Below, piece by piece: positions 1 through 9,221 of a DNA stretch of 64,000 nt. The translations under genes and the position numbers were made by a program. Below the pieces are notes generated by a model. It was not told where the DNA came from, did not search any database, and saw nothing but the letters and a program-made list of their open reading frames with translations. The DNA comes from Flagellimonas zhangzhouensis. GTDB taxonomy: Bacteria > Bacteroidota > Bacteroidia > Flavobacteriales > Flavobacteriaceae. The first letter of the stretch is position 1; each line of letters opens with the position of its first letter. Location of the stretch: the NCBI RefSeq assembly GCF_900102925.1, contig NZ_FNKI01000003.1, positions 62,001-126,000 of the forward strand, read 5' to 3'.

Positions 1-2
1 CC

Positions 3-1733
3 AGCGACCGATTGCAGACCGTGGTTCCTATTGCCCTACTTCTCATATTCATCCTGATATATTTTGCGTTAAAATCCTTTCCGCAAACCTTGATGATTTA
101 CTTGGCCATACCGATGGCGACCATAGGTGGCGTGTTCGCTCTCTGGCTTAGGGGTATGCCCTTCAGTATTTCCGCAGGGGTCGGTTTTATTGTGCTTTTC
201 GGGGTTGCCGTACTGAACGGTTTGGTGATGATAAGCGGACTCAACGAACTGAAAGAGGAAGGTGTGACCGATTTGAAAGAACGTATCCTTGAAGGCACCA
301 AACGACGGGTGCGTCCCATAATGCTTACGGCCTTTACTGATATCCTTGGGTTTCTACCCATGGCGATTTCCGCATCCGCAGGGGCGGAAGTTCAACGACC
401 GTTGGCGACTGTCGTTATTGGTGGATTGATAACTTCTACGCTATTGACACTTTTTATTCTACCCATTTTTTATCAATGGGTTGAAAAACGTTCGGAACGT
501 AAAATAAAGGTCAATCCAAAAATCGTAACCGCTTCTGTAGTAATCTGTTTCTTTTTTGCTTTCGCGAAAGCGGAAGCGCGGCAAGTTCATCAGAACGATA
601 CATTTCCCGTTGTTTCATTGGAACGAGCGGTTGAAATTTCCAAGGAAAACTATCCACTCTTGAAAACAAAACAACTGGAAATCCAAAAGCAGAAAGCCCT
701 AAAGGGCACGGCGTATGATATGGGTAATACCCAAGTGTTCACGGGCGGTGAGGAAGTTTCAGAAGGTCAAGGCATTTATACCATTGTTGGTTTAGGCCAA
801 CAGAACATCAACCTGTTCGGCCTTGGTGCGAAAAAACGATTGCAGAAACAACGTATCGCCTTGGCGGAAACAGCACTTGACCTCTCTGCATTGCAAGTGG
901 AAAAGGAAGTGAAAAAGGCATGGTCACAGGCCTATCAGCAACGGCAGAAATATGAACTGTATCGCGAACTGGATTCCATCTATTCACAATTTGAAAAGGC
1001 CATCAAACTGAATTTTAAGGTAGAGGCCATTTCGCGTTTGGAATATTCATCGGCGACCAATCAGGCGTTGCAAATCAATAACAAACTGCAACAGGCCGAA
1101 AATGATTATGTCATTGCCCTGCAAAAACTCAATCTTTGGTTGGTTTCCGATACGTTCTATACTGTTCCCGACAGGTTGAATGAAAGCGAAGTGGCAGTAT
1201 TGCGTTTATATGAGAAAATAGAAACCCATCCAGAACTGGAACTTTCGCAAAAACGGATTGATGAGGCCCAAGCCAGCTACAAAGCTGAACGTTCCGATTT
1301 GTTGCCCAGTCTCAACCTTCAGGGCGGATTGCAACGGGTGAACGGAAGCACCCGGTTCTATACCTATCAGGCAGGAATTTCCCTTCCGTTATTCTCAGGA
1401 ACAGAACGCAGTCAGGCCAAGGCGGCGAAATTGGAAAGCGAAATCGCAAAAGCTAATGCGTACTTTACCAAACGTCAACTGCAATCAGAATACCAACAGG
1501 CGTTGCAAGCCTATCAAAAATGGGAAGCATCCTGGCAGTTCTATAAGAACAAAGCCCTGCCGCTTGCAGAGGAACAGCGAAAAGGAGCATTGTTAGCTTA
1601 TAAGGAAGGTGCGGTGGATTATGTCGCTTTTACCCAAATCATCAGGGATGCCATACAGACGGAAATGGATGCGCTGGACGCACTCGACAATTATCTAAAA
1701 TCAGTTTTCGAACTACAATATTTTAAGCAATAA
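3..1733 (+). CDS. CusA/CzcA-type RND efflux pump fused to a TolC-like outer-membrane factor (3' part)
   Basis: The reading frame is open to the left edge, so this is the C-terminal part of a larger protein. Roughly residues 1-160 of the visible part are the last membrane segments of a heavy-metal RND transporter, with typical helices and the stretch TDILGFLPMAIS. After a linker with a signal-like hydrophobic segment (about residues 172-190) comes a TolC/OEP region rich in Gln, Ala and coiled-coil helices, running to the end. Pump plus outer-membrane channel in one polypeptide is a known Bacteroidota arrangement. It should export metal cations from the periplasm, working with the adaptor encoded one base downstream. 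Which metal is not readable from this fragment. Confidence 0.85.
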   Translation, partial: SDRLQTVVPIALLLIFILIYFALKSFPQTLMIYLAIPMATIGGVFALWLRGMPFSISAGVGFIVLFGVAVLNGLVMISGLNELKEEGVTDLKERILEGTKRRVRPIMLTAFTDILGFLPMAISASAGAEVQRPLATVVIGGLITSTLLTLFILPIFYQWVEKRSERKIKVNPKIVTASVVICFFFAFAKAEARQVHQNDTFPVVSLERAVEISKENYPLLKTKQLEIQKQKALKGTAYDMGNTQVFTGGEEVSEGQGIYTIVGLGQQNINLFGLGAKKRLQKQRIALAETALDLSALQVEKEVKKAWSQAYQQRQKYELYRELDSIYSQFEKAIKLNFKVEAISRLEYSSATNQALQINNKLQQAENDYVIALQKLNLWLVSDTFYTVPDRLNESEVAVLRLYEKIETHPELELSQKRIDEAQASYKAERSDLLPSLNLQGGLQRVNGSTRFYTYQAGISLPLFSGTERSQAKAAKLESEIAKANAYFTKRQLQSEYQQALQAYQKWEASWQFYKNKALPLAEEQRKGALLAYKEGAVDYVAFTQIIRDAIQTEMDALDALDNYLKSVFELQYFKQ

Positions 1734-1734
1734 A

Positions 1735-2937
1735 ATGAAGAATCTTTCAAAATACGCAGTTATTGGTTTGTTGGCGATGCTTTTGGGATTGACCGCTTGT
1801 GGCAATTCCAAAAAAGAAACCGTTGATAATAGGCAAGCCAATCCAGAAATGGAAAAAGTACATTCCGAGGGCGAAGCCAAGGAAGTAATGCTGACGGCCA
1901 AACAATTCGATGCCTTACAAATGGAAATCGATACCCCAAAAATGCGGAATATGAGCGGGTACGTGGAAACCAATGGTCAGTTGGAAGTCCCACCACAGAA
2001 CGAGGCCACCGTCACAACAGTGGTGGGTGCCAACGTGGTATCCATCGAGGTTATCGAGGGAGATAAGGTCAACAAAGGGCAAACGGTCGCTTACCTGTCA
2101 CATCCCAATATCATCGAAAAACAGACCGATTATCTCGATGCCTATAGCAATAGTCAATTTTTAAAAAAAGAGTATGAACGGCAAAAAACATTGTATGATG
2201 CAGGCGTGGGCAGCGGTGCCAATTTTCAAAAGGCCGAAGGGGAATACCTGGTATCCCGAAGCAAGGCCAATGGTCTCGAAGCACAACTGCAACAATTGGG
2301 CATCAACTCAGCAGGTGTAAGGAATGGCACCATTTACCAGCGGGTTCCACTCAAAAGTCCCATCGAAGGGTTTGTGGAAAAGGTAAAGGTCAAGACGGGA
2401 CAGTACGTAGAACCGCAGACCGACCTAATGGAAATCGTGGACACTCATCACGTACACGCAGATTTGATGGTTTTTGAAAAGGATGTCTATAAAGTGAAGG
2501 AAGGGCAAAAGGTAATTTTCAATGTACAGTCCATCCCCGGAAAGGAACTGACCGCCGAAATCTATTCCGTAGGAAAGACCTTTGAACAAAATCCTAAAGC
2601 GATTCACGTACACGCCGAAATCGAAAACAAGGAAGGGCAACTGATTCCAGGGATGTACATTCAGGGTCGTATCCAGACGGAAAATACCCAAACAGTGGCT
2701 ATACCCGAAGCTGCCATCGCCGCGGATGGCGAACGGTTCTTTGTATTCTCGGCCGAAAAGGAAGGTGAGGATTGGTCATTTAAACCCATAGAAGTTGCGA
2801 AGAGCACAAAGGATGGCGATTGGATTGCCATTGATTTTCTCACGGAACAGCAACCGAATACGAAATATGCCTATGACAACGCCTACTATTTGATGGCTGA
2901 AATGAAAAAAGGCGAATCGGAAGAACACGGACATTAA
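1735..2937 (+). CDS. CusB/CzcB-type periplasmic adaptor lipoprotein of the RND efflux system
   Basis: A membrane fusion protein that should bridge the inner-membrane pump and the outer-membrane channel. The N-terminus is a lipoprotein signal with lipobox LTAC around residue 22. The body has a biotinyl-lipoyl-like segment (GANVVSIEVIEGDKVNKGQ), a coiled-coil hairpin, a second lipoyl half (SPIEGFVEKVKVKTGQYVE) and beta-barrel/membrane-proximal domains. At 400 residues it is normal for the CusB/CzcB family. It starts one base after the stop of the pump-channel fusion, so the two are almost certainly co-transcribed and co-translated. The C-terminus ends in EEHGH, a short possible metal-binding tail. 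Confidence 0.88.
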   Translation: MKNLSKYAVIGLLAMLLGLTACGNSKKETVDNRQANPEMEKVHSEGEAKEVMLTAKQFDALQMEIDTPKMRNMSGYVETNGQLEVPPQNEATVTTVVGANVVSIEVIEGDKVNKGQTVAYLSHPNIIEKQTDYLDAYSNSQFLKKEYERQKTLYDAGVGSGANFQKAEGEYLVSRSKANGLEAQLQQLGINSAGVRNGTIYQRVPLKSPIEGFVEKVKVKTGQYVEPQTDLMEIVDTHHVHADLMVFEKDVYKVKEGQKVIFNVQSIPGKELTAEIYSVGKTFEQNPKAIHVHAEIENKEGQLIPGMYIQGRIQTENTQTVAIPEAAIAADGERFFVFSAEKEGEDWSFKPIEVAKSTKDGDWIAIDFLTEQQPNTKYAYDNAYYLMAEMKKGESEEHGH

Positions 2938-2953
2938 TAAAGAAAATCTTAAA

Positions 2954-3370
2954 ATGAAAGAAATAGAAAAACGACTTGCCGAAAATGGTGTTCGTCCTAC
3001 GGCGATGCGTATTTTGATCTATAAATATTTGGCTGAAAGGGAAGTGGCCATTGCCCTGACCGATATGGAGAACGCTTTCTCAAAAGCGGACAGAACCACA
3101 TTGTACCGGACCCTGAAGACCTTTGAGGAAAAACGTATTGTGCACCAAATAGATGATGGCACCAATATTTCAAAATATGCCCTGTGCGAACCAGGTTGCA
3201 ATTGTGAAATGGAACAAGATCTGCACCTGCACTTTCATTGCGATAGCTGTGATGAAACGGTCTGTCTCACTGAGCATAAGATTCCCCATATCAATCTGCC
3301 CGATGGCTTTGTGGCAGAAAATGCCAATTTGGTCATTAAGGGAATTTGCGACAAATGTAGCGGTCAATAA
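2954..3370 (+). CDS. Fur-family metal-responsive transcriptional regulator
   Basis: 138 residues, the usual Fur/Zur size. An N-terminal winged helix (about residues 1-80, including RTTLYRTLKTFEEKRIVHQ) is followed by a dimerization domain with many metal ligands: Cys pairs in CEPGCNCE, the His-rich LHLHFHCDSCDE, and a C-terminal GICDKCSG. The CxxC pairs form the structural zinc site in this family. The gene lies between the efflux adaptor and the P-type ATPase, so it probably controls this cassette in response to zinc or a similar ion. Fur, Zur and other subtypes cannot be told apart from sequence alone. Confidence 0.85.
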   Translation: MKEIEKRLAENGVRPTAMRILIYKYLAEREVAIALTDMENAFSKADRTTLYRTLKTFEEKRIVHQIDDGTNISKYALCEPGCNCEMEQDLHLHFHCDSCDETVCLTEHKIPHINLPDGFVAENANLVIKGICDKCSGQ

Positions 3371-5398
3371 ATGCACTTCCGTTGCACGAAACTAATTACG
3401 ACCTTACAGTCTATGAAAAAGAAGAAAGTAAAACTACGTGATCTGGGGTCAAAGGGACACCCGGGCGAAAACGGACACGAGAGGGGCCATAACCATGGTG
3501 GTCCTGAAGGTGTATCTAAATTCAAGACTTATTTACCGGCCATTTCCAGCTTTGCAATGCTCATTGTTGGCATTGCAGTGGACTATTTTGATGCTTTCCC
3601 GTTTTTCAAGGGATGGATACGTATCCTATGGTACACCACCGCCTATATTCCCGTAGGGTTTCCTGTGGTCAAAGAAGGTTGGAAAAGCATCCAAAAAGGG
3701 GATTTCTTCACCGAATTTCTATTGATGTCGATAGCCACCTTGGGGGCCTTCGCCATTGGGGAATACCCTGAGGGTGTTGCGGTGATGTTGTTCTATTCCG
3801 TGGGTGAACTGTTCCAGGATGCCGCAGTAAAAAGGGCCAAAGGGAACATCAAGGCACTGTTGGATGCACGACCGGATGAAGCCTCGGTCTTCAGGGATGG
3901 AGATTTTATAACCGAAAACCCGGAGAATGTCAACATCGGGGAACGCATCAAAGTGCGGGTCGGCGAGAAAGTTCCGTTGGACGGTGCACTGCTTTCAGCA
4001 AGGGCCTCGATGAACACGGCTGCCATCACAGGGGAAAGCAAACCCGAGACTTTAGAGAAGGGAGATATCGTCTATGCAGGCAGTATCAATCTGGACGGGG
4101 TCATCGAAGTGGAAACAACCAAGGAATTCAAGGACAGCTCCATTGCCCGTGTCCTGGATATGGTTCAGAACGCTACCGCCCGAAAATCCAAGACGGAACT
4201 GTTCATCCGAAAGTTTGCCAGGATCTATACCCCTATTGTGGTATTCCTTGCCATTGCCCTTACCCTTCTCCCCTATTTTTTTGTGGACGATTATAACTTT
4301 AGGGATTGGTTGTACCGGGCATTGATATTCTTGGTGATCTCCTGTCCCTGCGCCTTGGTCATCTCCATTCCGTTGGGATATTTTGGTGGCCTTGGTGCCG
4401 CTTCCCGAAATGGGATCTTGTTCAAGGGAGCCTCCTTTTTGGATGCCATGACCAAGGTGAATACCGTTGTCATGGACAAAACGGGCACGGTAACCAAAGG
4501 TGTGTTCAAAATCAAGGACATCAAGTCCGCCGGTATGGATGAAACAGAATTCATGGGGTTCCTTCTGGCCTTGGAAGAACAATCCACCCATCCCATCGCC
4601 CTGGCCATAGTACAATACAAAAATGACAATCCCCATAAAGCCATGGACGTGAGTGAAGTGGCCGGAAAAGGATTAAAGGGTACAGTTAATGGAAAAGTGG
4701 TTTTGGCAGGCAACAAAGCGTTGATGGAAGCCAATGGAATAGCGGTTCCGTCTGAAACCGATTCCATCGTGGAAACCCTGGTCATGGTCAGTGTGGATGG
4801 CAAGTTTTCGGGATATGTCACCATAGCCGATGAACTCAAGGAGGATGCCCTGCACGGGGTTCGACAAATCAGGGAAGCAGGGATATCCAAACTCATCATG
4901 CTATCCGGTGACAAGGATTCCATAACCCAAAAAATTGCCAAGGAACTGGACTTGGATTGGGCCAAGGGCGGATTATTGCCCGAGGATAAGCTCAGTGAGG
5001 TCGAAAAACTAAAAAAGGTCACGGATAACATCATCGCCTTCATTGGCGATGGTATCAATGACGCACCTGTATTGGCGGCCAGTGATGTTGGCATTGCCAT
5101 GGGGGGCCTTGGTAGCGATGTGGCCATAGAAACGGCAGATGTCATTATCCAGACCGACCAACCCAGTAAGATAGCACGAGCCATTAAGATTGCCCGTTCC
5201 ACTCGCCGTATCGTTTGGCAGAACATTGGGTTGGCCTTTGGGGTCAAGGCGATAGTGCTTATTTTGGGAGCTGGGGGCATGGCCACCATGTGGGAAGCCG
5301 TCTTTGCCGATGTCGGTGTAGCCTTGTTGGCCATCTTGAATGCTGTACGTTTGCAGCGGATGCAATGGGAAAACAAAGAGCTTGGTCAAAAAAGATAA
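3371..5398 (+). CDS. P1B-type heavy-metal ATPase (Zn/Cd/Pb-type), ZntA/CadA-like
   Basis: ATP-driven export of soft metal ions across the inner membrane. Visible signatures are TGES (actuator), CPC in a membrane helix (Cys325-Pro-Cys327), the phosphorylation motif DKTGT (Asp369), an HP motif in STHPIA, and GDGINDAP. The last membrane pair has WQNI...GVKAI and FADVGVALL, with the Lys and Asp typical of the Zn/Cd/Pb subgroup (P1B-2). The usual N-terminal CxxC metal-binding domain is absent and replaced by a short Gly/His-rich tail (GHPGENGHERGHNHGG). The ATG at 3371 directly follows the regulator stop. An in-frame ATG at 3413 is an equally good start and removes an atypical 14-residue leader. 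Confidence 0.9.
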   Translation: MHFRCTKLITTLQSMKKKKVKLRDLGSKGHPGENGHERGHNHGGPEGVSKFKTYLPAISSFAMLIVGIAVDYFDAFPFFKGWIRILWYTTAYIPVGFPVVKEGWKSIQKGDFFTEFLLMSIATLGAFAIGEYPEGVAVMLFYSVGELFQDAAVKRAKGNIKALLDARPDEASVFRDGDFITENPENVNIGERIKVRVGEKVPLDGALLSARASMNTAAITGESKPETLEKGDIVYAGSINLDGVIEVETTKEFKDSSIARVLDMVQNATARKSKTELFIRKFARIYTPIVVFLAIALTLLPYFFVDDYNFRDWLYRALIFLVISCPCALVISIPLGYFGGLGAASRNGILFKGASFLDAMTKVNTVVMDKTGTVTKGVFKIKDIKSAGMDETEFMGFLLALEEQSTHPIALAIVQYKNDNPHKAMDVSEVAGKGLKGTVNGKVVLAGNKALMEANGIAVPSETDSIVETLVMVSVDGKFSGYVTIADELKEDALHGVRQIREAGISKLIMLSGDKDSITQKIAKELDLDWAKGGLLPEDKLSEVEKLKKVTDNIIAFIGDGINDAPVLAASDVGIAMGGLGSDVAIETADVIIQTDQPSKIARAIKIARSTRRIVWQNIGLAFGVKAIVLILGAGGMATMWEAVFADVGVALLAILNAVRLQRMQWENKELGQKR

Positions 5399-5501
5399 GG
5401 CCTGACCATATCCAAGAAATGGAATCTTAAACACTACAACTTGGAAGGCAAATTAATGGTTAAGTCTTTCCCACTGATTTCCCCAAGTTCCATTTTGAAA
5501 A

Positions 5502-6365
5502 TTAAACTGTATTGTTTGGAAAAAATTTTTCAATGTTTTTCACTACAGTTGCAATAATTTCATCAGCTTCTGGGGCATCATCCTCGGTAATTTGATGGGC
5601 GACACTGGTCCTCCAAGCTCTTTTCACATTTGCAATCTTGGTGTCATCCACCAAATCCGAAGGATTAGTATACGCTAGATTTTTATGCTCCATTTTTTTA
5701 AGGAAAAGAGGAACAATCCTTTCCCAGTCCTTTTTGGAAAATTTTTGGGTCAGATGGTACAGATCATAAAAATCCCGTGGTGCCGTGTATGAACGCTGCT
5801 TCAGGGCCCTTAGCTTTTCAGCGATCACCTCGTCAATGACATAACATGGGCATTGTTTTTCACCTTGCAATCCATCGGAATAAGGATGCATAATGGGCAA
5901 TATTTCGGGTTCCAAAATGATGACCTCGTCCGTACTCACTTCCAATTTGATTTTGGTCATCCAACGATCTGGTGGCGGGGGCTGTTGGTTTTTGGAGTGA
6001 TTGCCCCCCCAATATTTTATGGATACCTGAAATCCTTTGGGCTCGTCATTAAAGACCAATCGGGAAATTTCACCTACACTGAACAGGATTCCGGTCCGAT
6101 CCGTAGTGGTCTTGGCAATACCTTCCAGTTTTTCCTTTTCCAGTACGAAGTCCTTCTCCCTTGCCGTGAAATCCAGATCTTCTGAAAAACGATAATTCTT
6201 GATATAGCATTTACGCAGGCATGTTCCTCCCTTGAAAATGAGGTCATCCTTATAGGTTTCAAAAAAGACCGATAGAAAATGCCCCAGGACGTAGTCCTTG
6301 TCCACGGTATCGGGAGGCACCTTCCATTCTTTTGATCGCTCTATGATTTCCTTTTGAAGAATCAT
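5502..6365 (-). CDS. AbiEii-type nucleotidyltransferase toxin
   Basis: Toxin half of a type IV AbiE toxin-antitoxin/abortive infection system. The nucleotidyltransferase core is clear: Gly46-Gly47-Thr48 in FKGGTCLRK, then FSEDLDF with Asp63 and Asp65 as metal-binding residues. The family is thought to modify RNA or nucleotides (tRNA 3' ends for the MenT relatives). At 287 residues it is a normal AbiEii length. It directly abuts the antitoxin gene: the antitoxin stop TAG is followed at once by this ATG, which implies translational coupling. A role as island stabilizer or phage defence is inferred from the family. Confidence 0.85.
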   Translation of the reverse strand: MILQKEIIERSKEWKVPPDTVDKDYVLGHFLSVFFETYKDDLIFKGGTCLRKCYIKNYRFSEDLDFTAREKDFVLEKEKLEGIAKTTTDRTGILFSVGEISRLVFNDEPKGFQVSIKYWGGNHSKNQQPPPPDRWMTKIKLEVSTDEVIILEPEILPIMHPYSDGLQGEKQCPCYVIDEVIAEKLRALKQRSYTAPRDFYDLYHLTQKFSKKDWERIVPLFLKKMEHKNLAYTNPSDLVDDTKIANVKRAWRTSVAHQITEDDAPEADEIIATVVKNIEKFFPNNTV

Positions 6366-7169
6366 CTAATATCCACTTTGGGCCATTTGCAACAGGTTAT
6401 CCCTTTTGATGTTCAATCGCAACTTCCATTCATTTACAAATTCCCCTTGATCCAGCCCACCTGCATCGATCAAACTATACTTTTTGTTCACCTGCTTTCT
6501 GGCATATTGGATAAAACCCTGTAAGCTATCCGCATGGAAAAGGGTTGCCAAAAAGCCCAGTCTTTTCGTCAGGGCAATATTGCCATAGGCCTTCGTATAG
6601 GTAATCAATCTTTCATTGTCCCATTTTTCATTGGCGAACGCTTTGATCAAATCGTCCAGATCACCCCCATAGCGGGGCTGGTCAAAACAATCCACTATGG
6701 TCATTTCCCTATCGGTCACCAAAAAACCATTTGCTCCAAAGCCTTCCAACATGGTACCGATATGTTTGCTTTCCTTTACGGTAACAAACTTTACCTTGGA
6801 GCCCAGGATGTTTGTATCCCTTTTCCTGTGGATGGTCTTGATAAAAAGGGTATACGGAAATCGTTCTGTAAGGTTATGATGGTGCAAAGCTGACCAATAG
6901 GCCAAGGTACTACCAGGGCTAATGAATGTAGCCAGTACATTGACATTGGAATAATTGGGTTTGGCATATACCCCTCTTTCTATTCGGTTCAACAACCCCT
7001 TTTGATGGAGGTTCTCCACCAATTCATTCACATTGTCCCCCAAACTTTTGGGCAATTGGATGGCCAGTTCCTTCAATTTGAAATAAAGGATTTCATGATC
7101 CTCCAAATACTTTACCAAAGCAATATGGCTTTCATTGAGATTTTCTGAGATGTATGTACTTTTCGCCAT
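6366..7169 (-). CDS. AbiEi-type antitoxin/transcriptional regulator
   Basis: 267 residues with an N-terminal winged-helix-like region (about 20-75, including LVENLHQKGLLNRIERGVYA, typical of AbiEi antitoxins) and a C-terminal domain with the family phrases STLAYWSALHHHNL and REMTIVDCFDQPRYGGDL. AbiEi proteins repress their own promoter and counter AbiEii without a stable protein-protein complex (type IV mode, family knowledge). The gene is first in the two-gene operon, and its stop codon abuts the toxin start. The promoter should lie in 7170-7260 on the minus strand; I could not pick a convincing -7/-33 pair there. Confidence 0.82.
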   Translation of the reverse strand: MAKSTYISENLNESHIALVKYLEDHEILYFKLKELAIQLPKSLGDNVNELVENLHQKGLLNRIERGVYAKPNYSNVNVLATFISPGSTLAYWSALHHHNLTERFPYTLFIKTIHRKRDTNILGSKVKFVTVKESKHIGTMLEGFGANGFLVTDREMTIVDCFDQPRYGGDLDDLIKAFANEKWDNERLITYTKAYGNIALTKRLGFLATLFHADSLQGFIQYARKQVNKKYSLIDAGGLDQGEFVNEWKLRLNIKRDNLLQMAQSGY

Positions 7170-7753
7170 TACCTTTTATGACACAAAGAACCCTAAAAAA
7201 TAGGGTCTATCGTTACACGATTGGTAAATTTAGGGGATTCATTTGAAAAAATAAGACTAAATGTCTAAAAAGTTTGATATCAAGGAAACATAGCTCAAAA
7301 AGTTAAACCTAGAACCATAGTGGAAACGCCAGACAAAGTATACCACACTAGCCGGATAAAATTGAGTACCTTTAGATGAAAACAAAACTCTGATTTTTAG
7401 ACCACTAAGGCCATTATTGAGTGGCTCAAATTATCCGTATATGGTGGTATCAACCATCCGGCTCATCCACTATCCCATGGATTGGATCGAAACCCTACAA
7501 AAAAATAATGTCGCAAATGTTGTCAATATTTGCGACATTTTTTAAAAAGTAACTCAATGCTATTTCTTGTCATAATGTAAAATACTAAATTAATTACATT
7601 GAAATGGTATCAAGCATTACTATCTGTTGGAAAGTTCCTCAATAGAACCATAAATTTCCAATCCTTAAAGTTGAACCCATATTTTCCAAAAACTTTACCT
7701 GAATTCGACACATTCATAGCATAAATAACTTGGCACATCATCTAAACATAAAC
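7170..7753. other. 584-bp non-coding gap between AbiEi and integrase A
   Basis: No convincing gene on either strand. It holds the promoter side of the AbiE operon, a strong hairpin terminator (7507-7543), and a pair of inverted 8-mers (AGCCGGAT near 7351, ATCCGGCT near 7455) around a further CCACT/AGTGG inverted pair. These could be the scar of a lost insertion, but there is no transposase remnant to support that. Confidence 0.4.
7507..7543. terminator. Bidirectional intrinsic terminator
   Basis: Perfect 12-bp stem (7507-7518 with 7528-7539, AATGTCGCAAAT) with a 9-nt loop, followed by six T on the plus strand and preceded by an A run that gives U on the minus strand. On the minus strand it would end transcription of the integrase gene, whose 3' end lies just to the right. 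Confidence 0.7.
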
Positions 7754-8995
7754 TTACCCACCAGCATTTCTTTTGACCTCTTTACTCTTAAAACGAATCA
7801 AAAGATTATCGATATCCTCACTTATCTTGGACTCCACTACCCTAGCGTAAATTTGTGTAGTGGAAAGCTTGGTATGTCCCAAGAGTTTGGAAACCGTTTC
7901 AATGGGAACATTATTGGAGAGCATTACCGTAGTTGCAAAAGTATGTCTGGCCACATGGAAGGTCAGGTTTTTATCAATACCACATGCATTGGCAATTTCC
8001 TTTAGATAGGCATTTGTCTTTTGGTTCGAACTGATGGGCAATAGTCCTTCATTCGGCCCATCCAGATCATACTTTTCCAAAATCGCACGTGCCTGTGGAA
8101 TCAAGGGAACCTTGACCGGCTTATCAGTTTTTTCACGTTTCGTACTTATCCATTGGTTTCCATCGATACCCTTGACAATATTATCCTTGGTAAGTTCCTT
8201 TACATCCACATAGGACAGCCCGGTATAACAGGCAAAGACAAAACAGTCCCGTATCTTCTCCAAACGTTCATTCTTCAGTTCGTAGCATTCCAAGTGTTGC
8301 AGTTCCTCTTCATCCAAGAACGCTCTATCATATTTGTTATACTTTAATTGGAACTGATTGAAGGGATTCTTTTCCATCCACTCCAATTTTACGGCAAGGT
8401 TCAAAATCTTCTTGAACCTTTCCAGATGCTTCATGACACCGTTGTTCCCCAGGGATAATTTCTTATCCGAGCCTCTGTAATTTCTAAGATAGTGCTCAAA
8501 TTCCGTGACAAAGGCATAGTTCAATTGCTTGAGATAAACATCGCCAACCTTACTTTCCTTTGATAAAAACCTGTCAAGGTACCGAGCAGTGGTATAGTAG
8601 TTTTTCATGGTACCATATTTTAAGACAATGGACATCCTTTCATTGTGATAGGAGACAAGATCCCTCAGCGTCTTGTTCGTATCGTCCTCACCAAGATAAT
8701 GTGACTTGATAGCCTCTGCGGTAATTACCCGGTTCTCTTGCAAAAGTTCCTTATGGCACACCAACAATGCTCCGTACACGCTGTCCATGTAAGAATTCAG
8801 TTCCCTGATCGGTTGGGAACTTCCCTTGACCCGGTTTCTGGCATTGTCCCAATTCTTTGAGGCCACGTTGCGTTTGAGACTGATCTCTGAGCGTTTTCCG
8901 TCCACGGTAATACGGACATAAATGGATAATTGATTTGGAACGCTCCTTGATTTTCTGGTAAAGAAGACTACCGCGAAAGTGTTTTTTGCTTTCAT
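7754..8995 (-). CDS. Tyrosine recombinase (IntDOT-like integrase) of element A
   Basis: Site-specific integrase. The start is placed at MKAKNTF (8995), which gives 413 residues, the same length as the second integrase at 27963. A longer frame reaches 9040. There is an N-terminal arm-binding domain, a SAM-like core-binding domain and a catalytic domain with KREKTDKPVKVPL (Lys), HVARHTFATT (His-x-x-Arg), LGHTKLSTTQIYARV (His, Tyr nucleophile). The first catalytic Arg is missing: the box reads CYTGLSYVDV with Ser in that position. IntDOT of Bacteroides CTnDOT is known to lack this Arg as well. The adjacent att core at 9222-9235 suggests its target is the tRNA-Pro 3' end. Confidence 0.9.
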   Translation of the reverse strand: MKAKNTFAVVFFTRKSRSVPNQLSIYVRITVDGKRSEISLKRNVASKNWDNARNRVKGSSQPIRELNSYMDSVYGALLVCHKELLQENRVITAEAIKSHYLGEDDTNKTLRDLVSYHNERMSIVLKYGTMKNYYTTARYLDRFLSKESKVGDVYLKQLNYAFVTEFEHYLRNYRGSDKKLSLGNNGVMKHLERFKKILNLAVKLEWMEKNPFNQFQLKYNKYDRAFLDEEELQHLECYELKNERLEKIRDCFVFACYTGLSYVDVKELTKDNIVKGIDGNQWISTKREKTDKPVKVPLIPQARAILEKYDLDGPNEGLLPISSNQKTNAYLKEIANACGIDKNLTFHVARHTFATTVMLSNNVPIETVSKLLGHTKLSTTQIYARVVESKISEDIDNLLIRFKSKEVKRNAGG

Positions 8996-9163
8996 GTTAA
9001 AATGACTTTGGTTAAACAACAATTGTTCATCGAAAGTCAAATCGTGCCCAAAAGCTCTTTAAAGATAGTACATTTCAAATAAAAGGTTGTACACCGAATT
9101 GCACACCTAATTGCACACCTACTATTTGGTTTCAAATGATATCAAATAAATGCACAAAACGAA

Positions 9164-9199
9164 AAAAGCACTGAAAATCAATTGATTAACAGTGCTTTT
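9164..9199. terminator. Hairpin terminator beside att core A
   Basis: AAAAGCACTG (9164-9173) pairs perfectly with CAGTGCTTTT (9190-9199) around a 16-nt loop. The same hairpin, with the same stem and spacing, occurs at 29364-29399 next to integrase B, so it is a conserved part of the int-att module. It may shield the element from transcription crossing the tRNA site. Confidence 0.65.
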
Positions 9200-9221
9200 A
9201 TTTTTATCTATTGCTAGATTT

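Noticed and set aside
4291..5376. Long minus-strand open frames opposite the metal ATPase
   Set aside because: They mirror a well-defined P-type ATPase and their translations are low-complexity shadows rich in Ser, Pro and Met.
7340..7470. A degraded insertion sequence marked by AGCCGGAT/ATCCGGCT
   Set aside because: No transposase fragment or target duplication was found; short inverted pairs alone are not enough.
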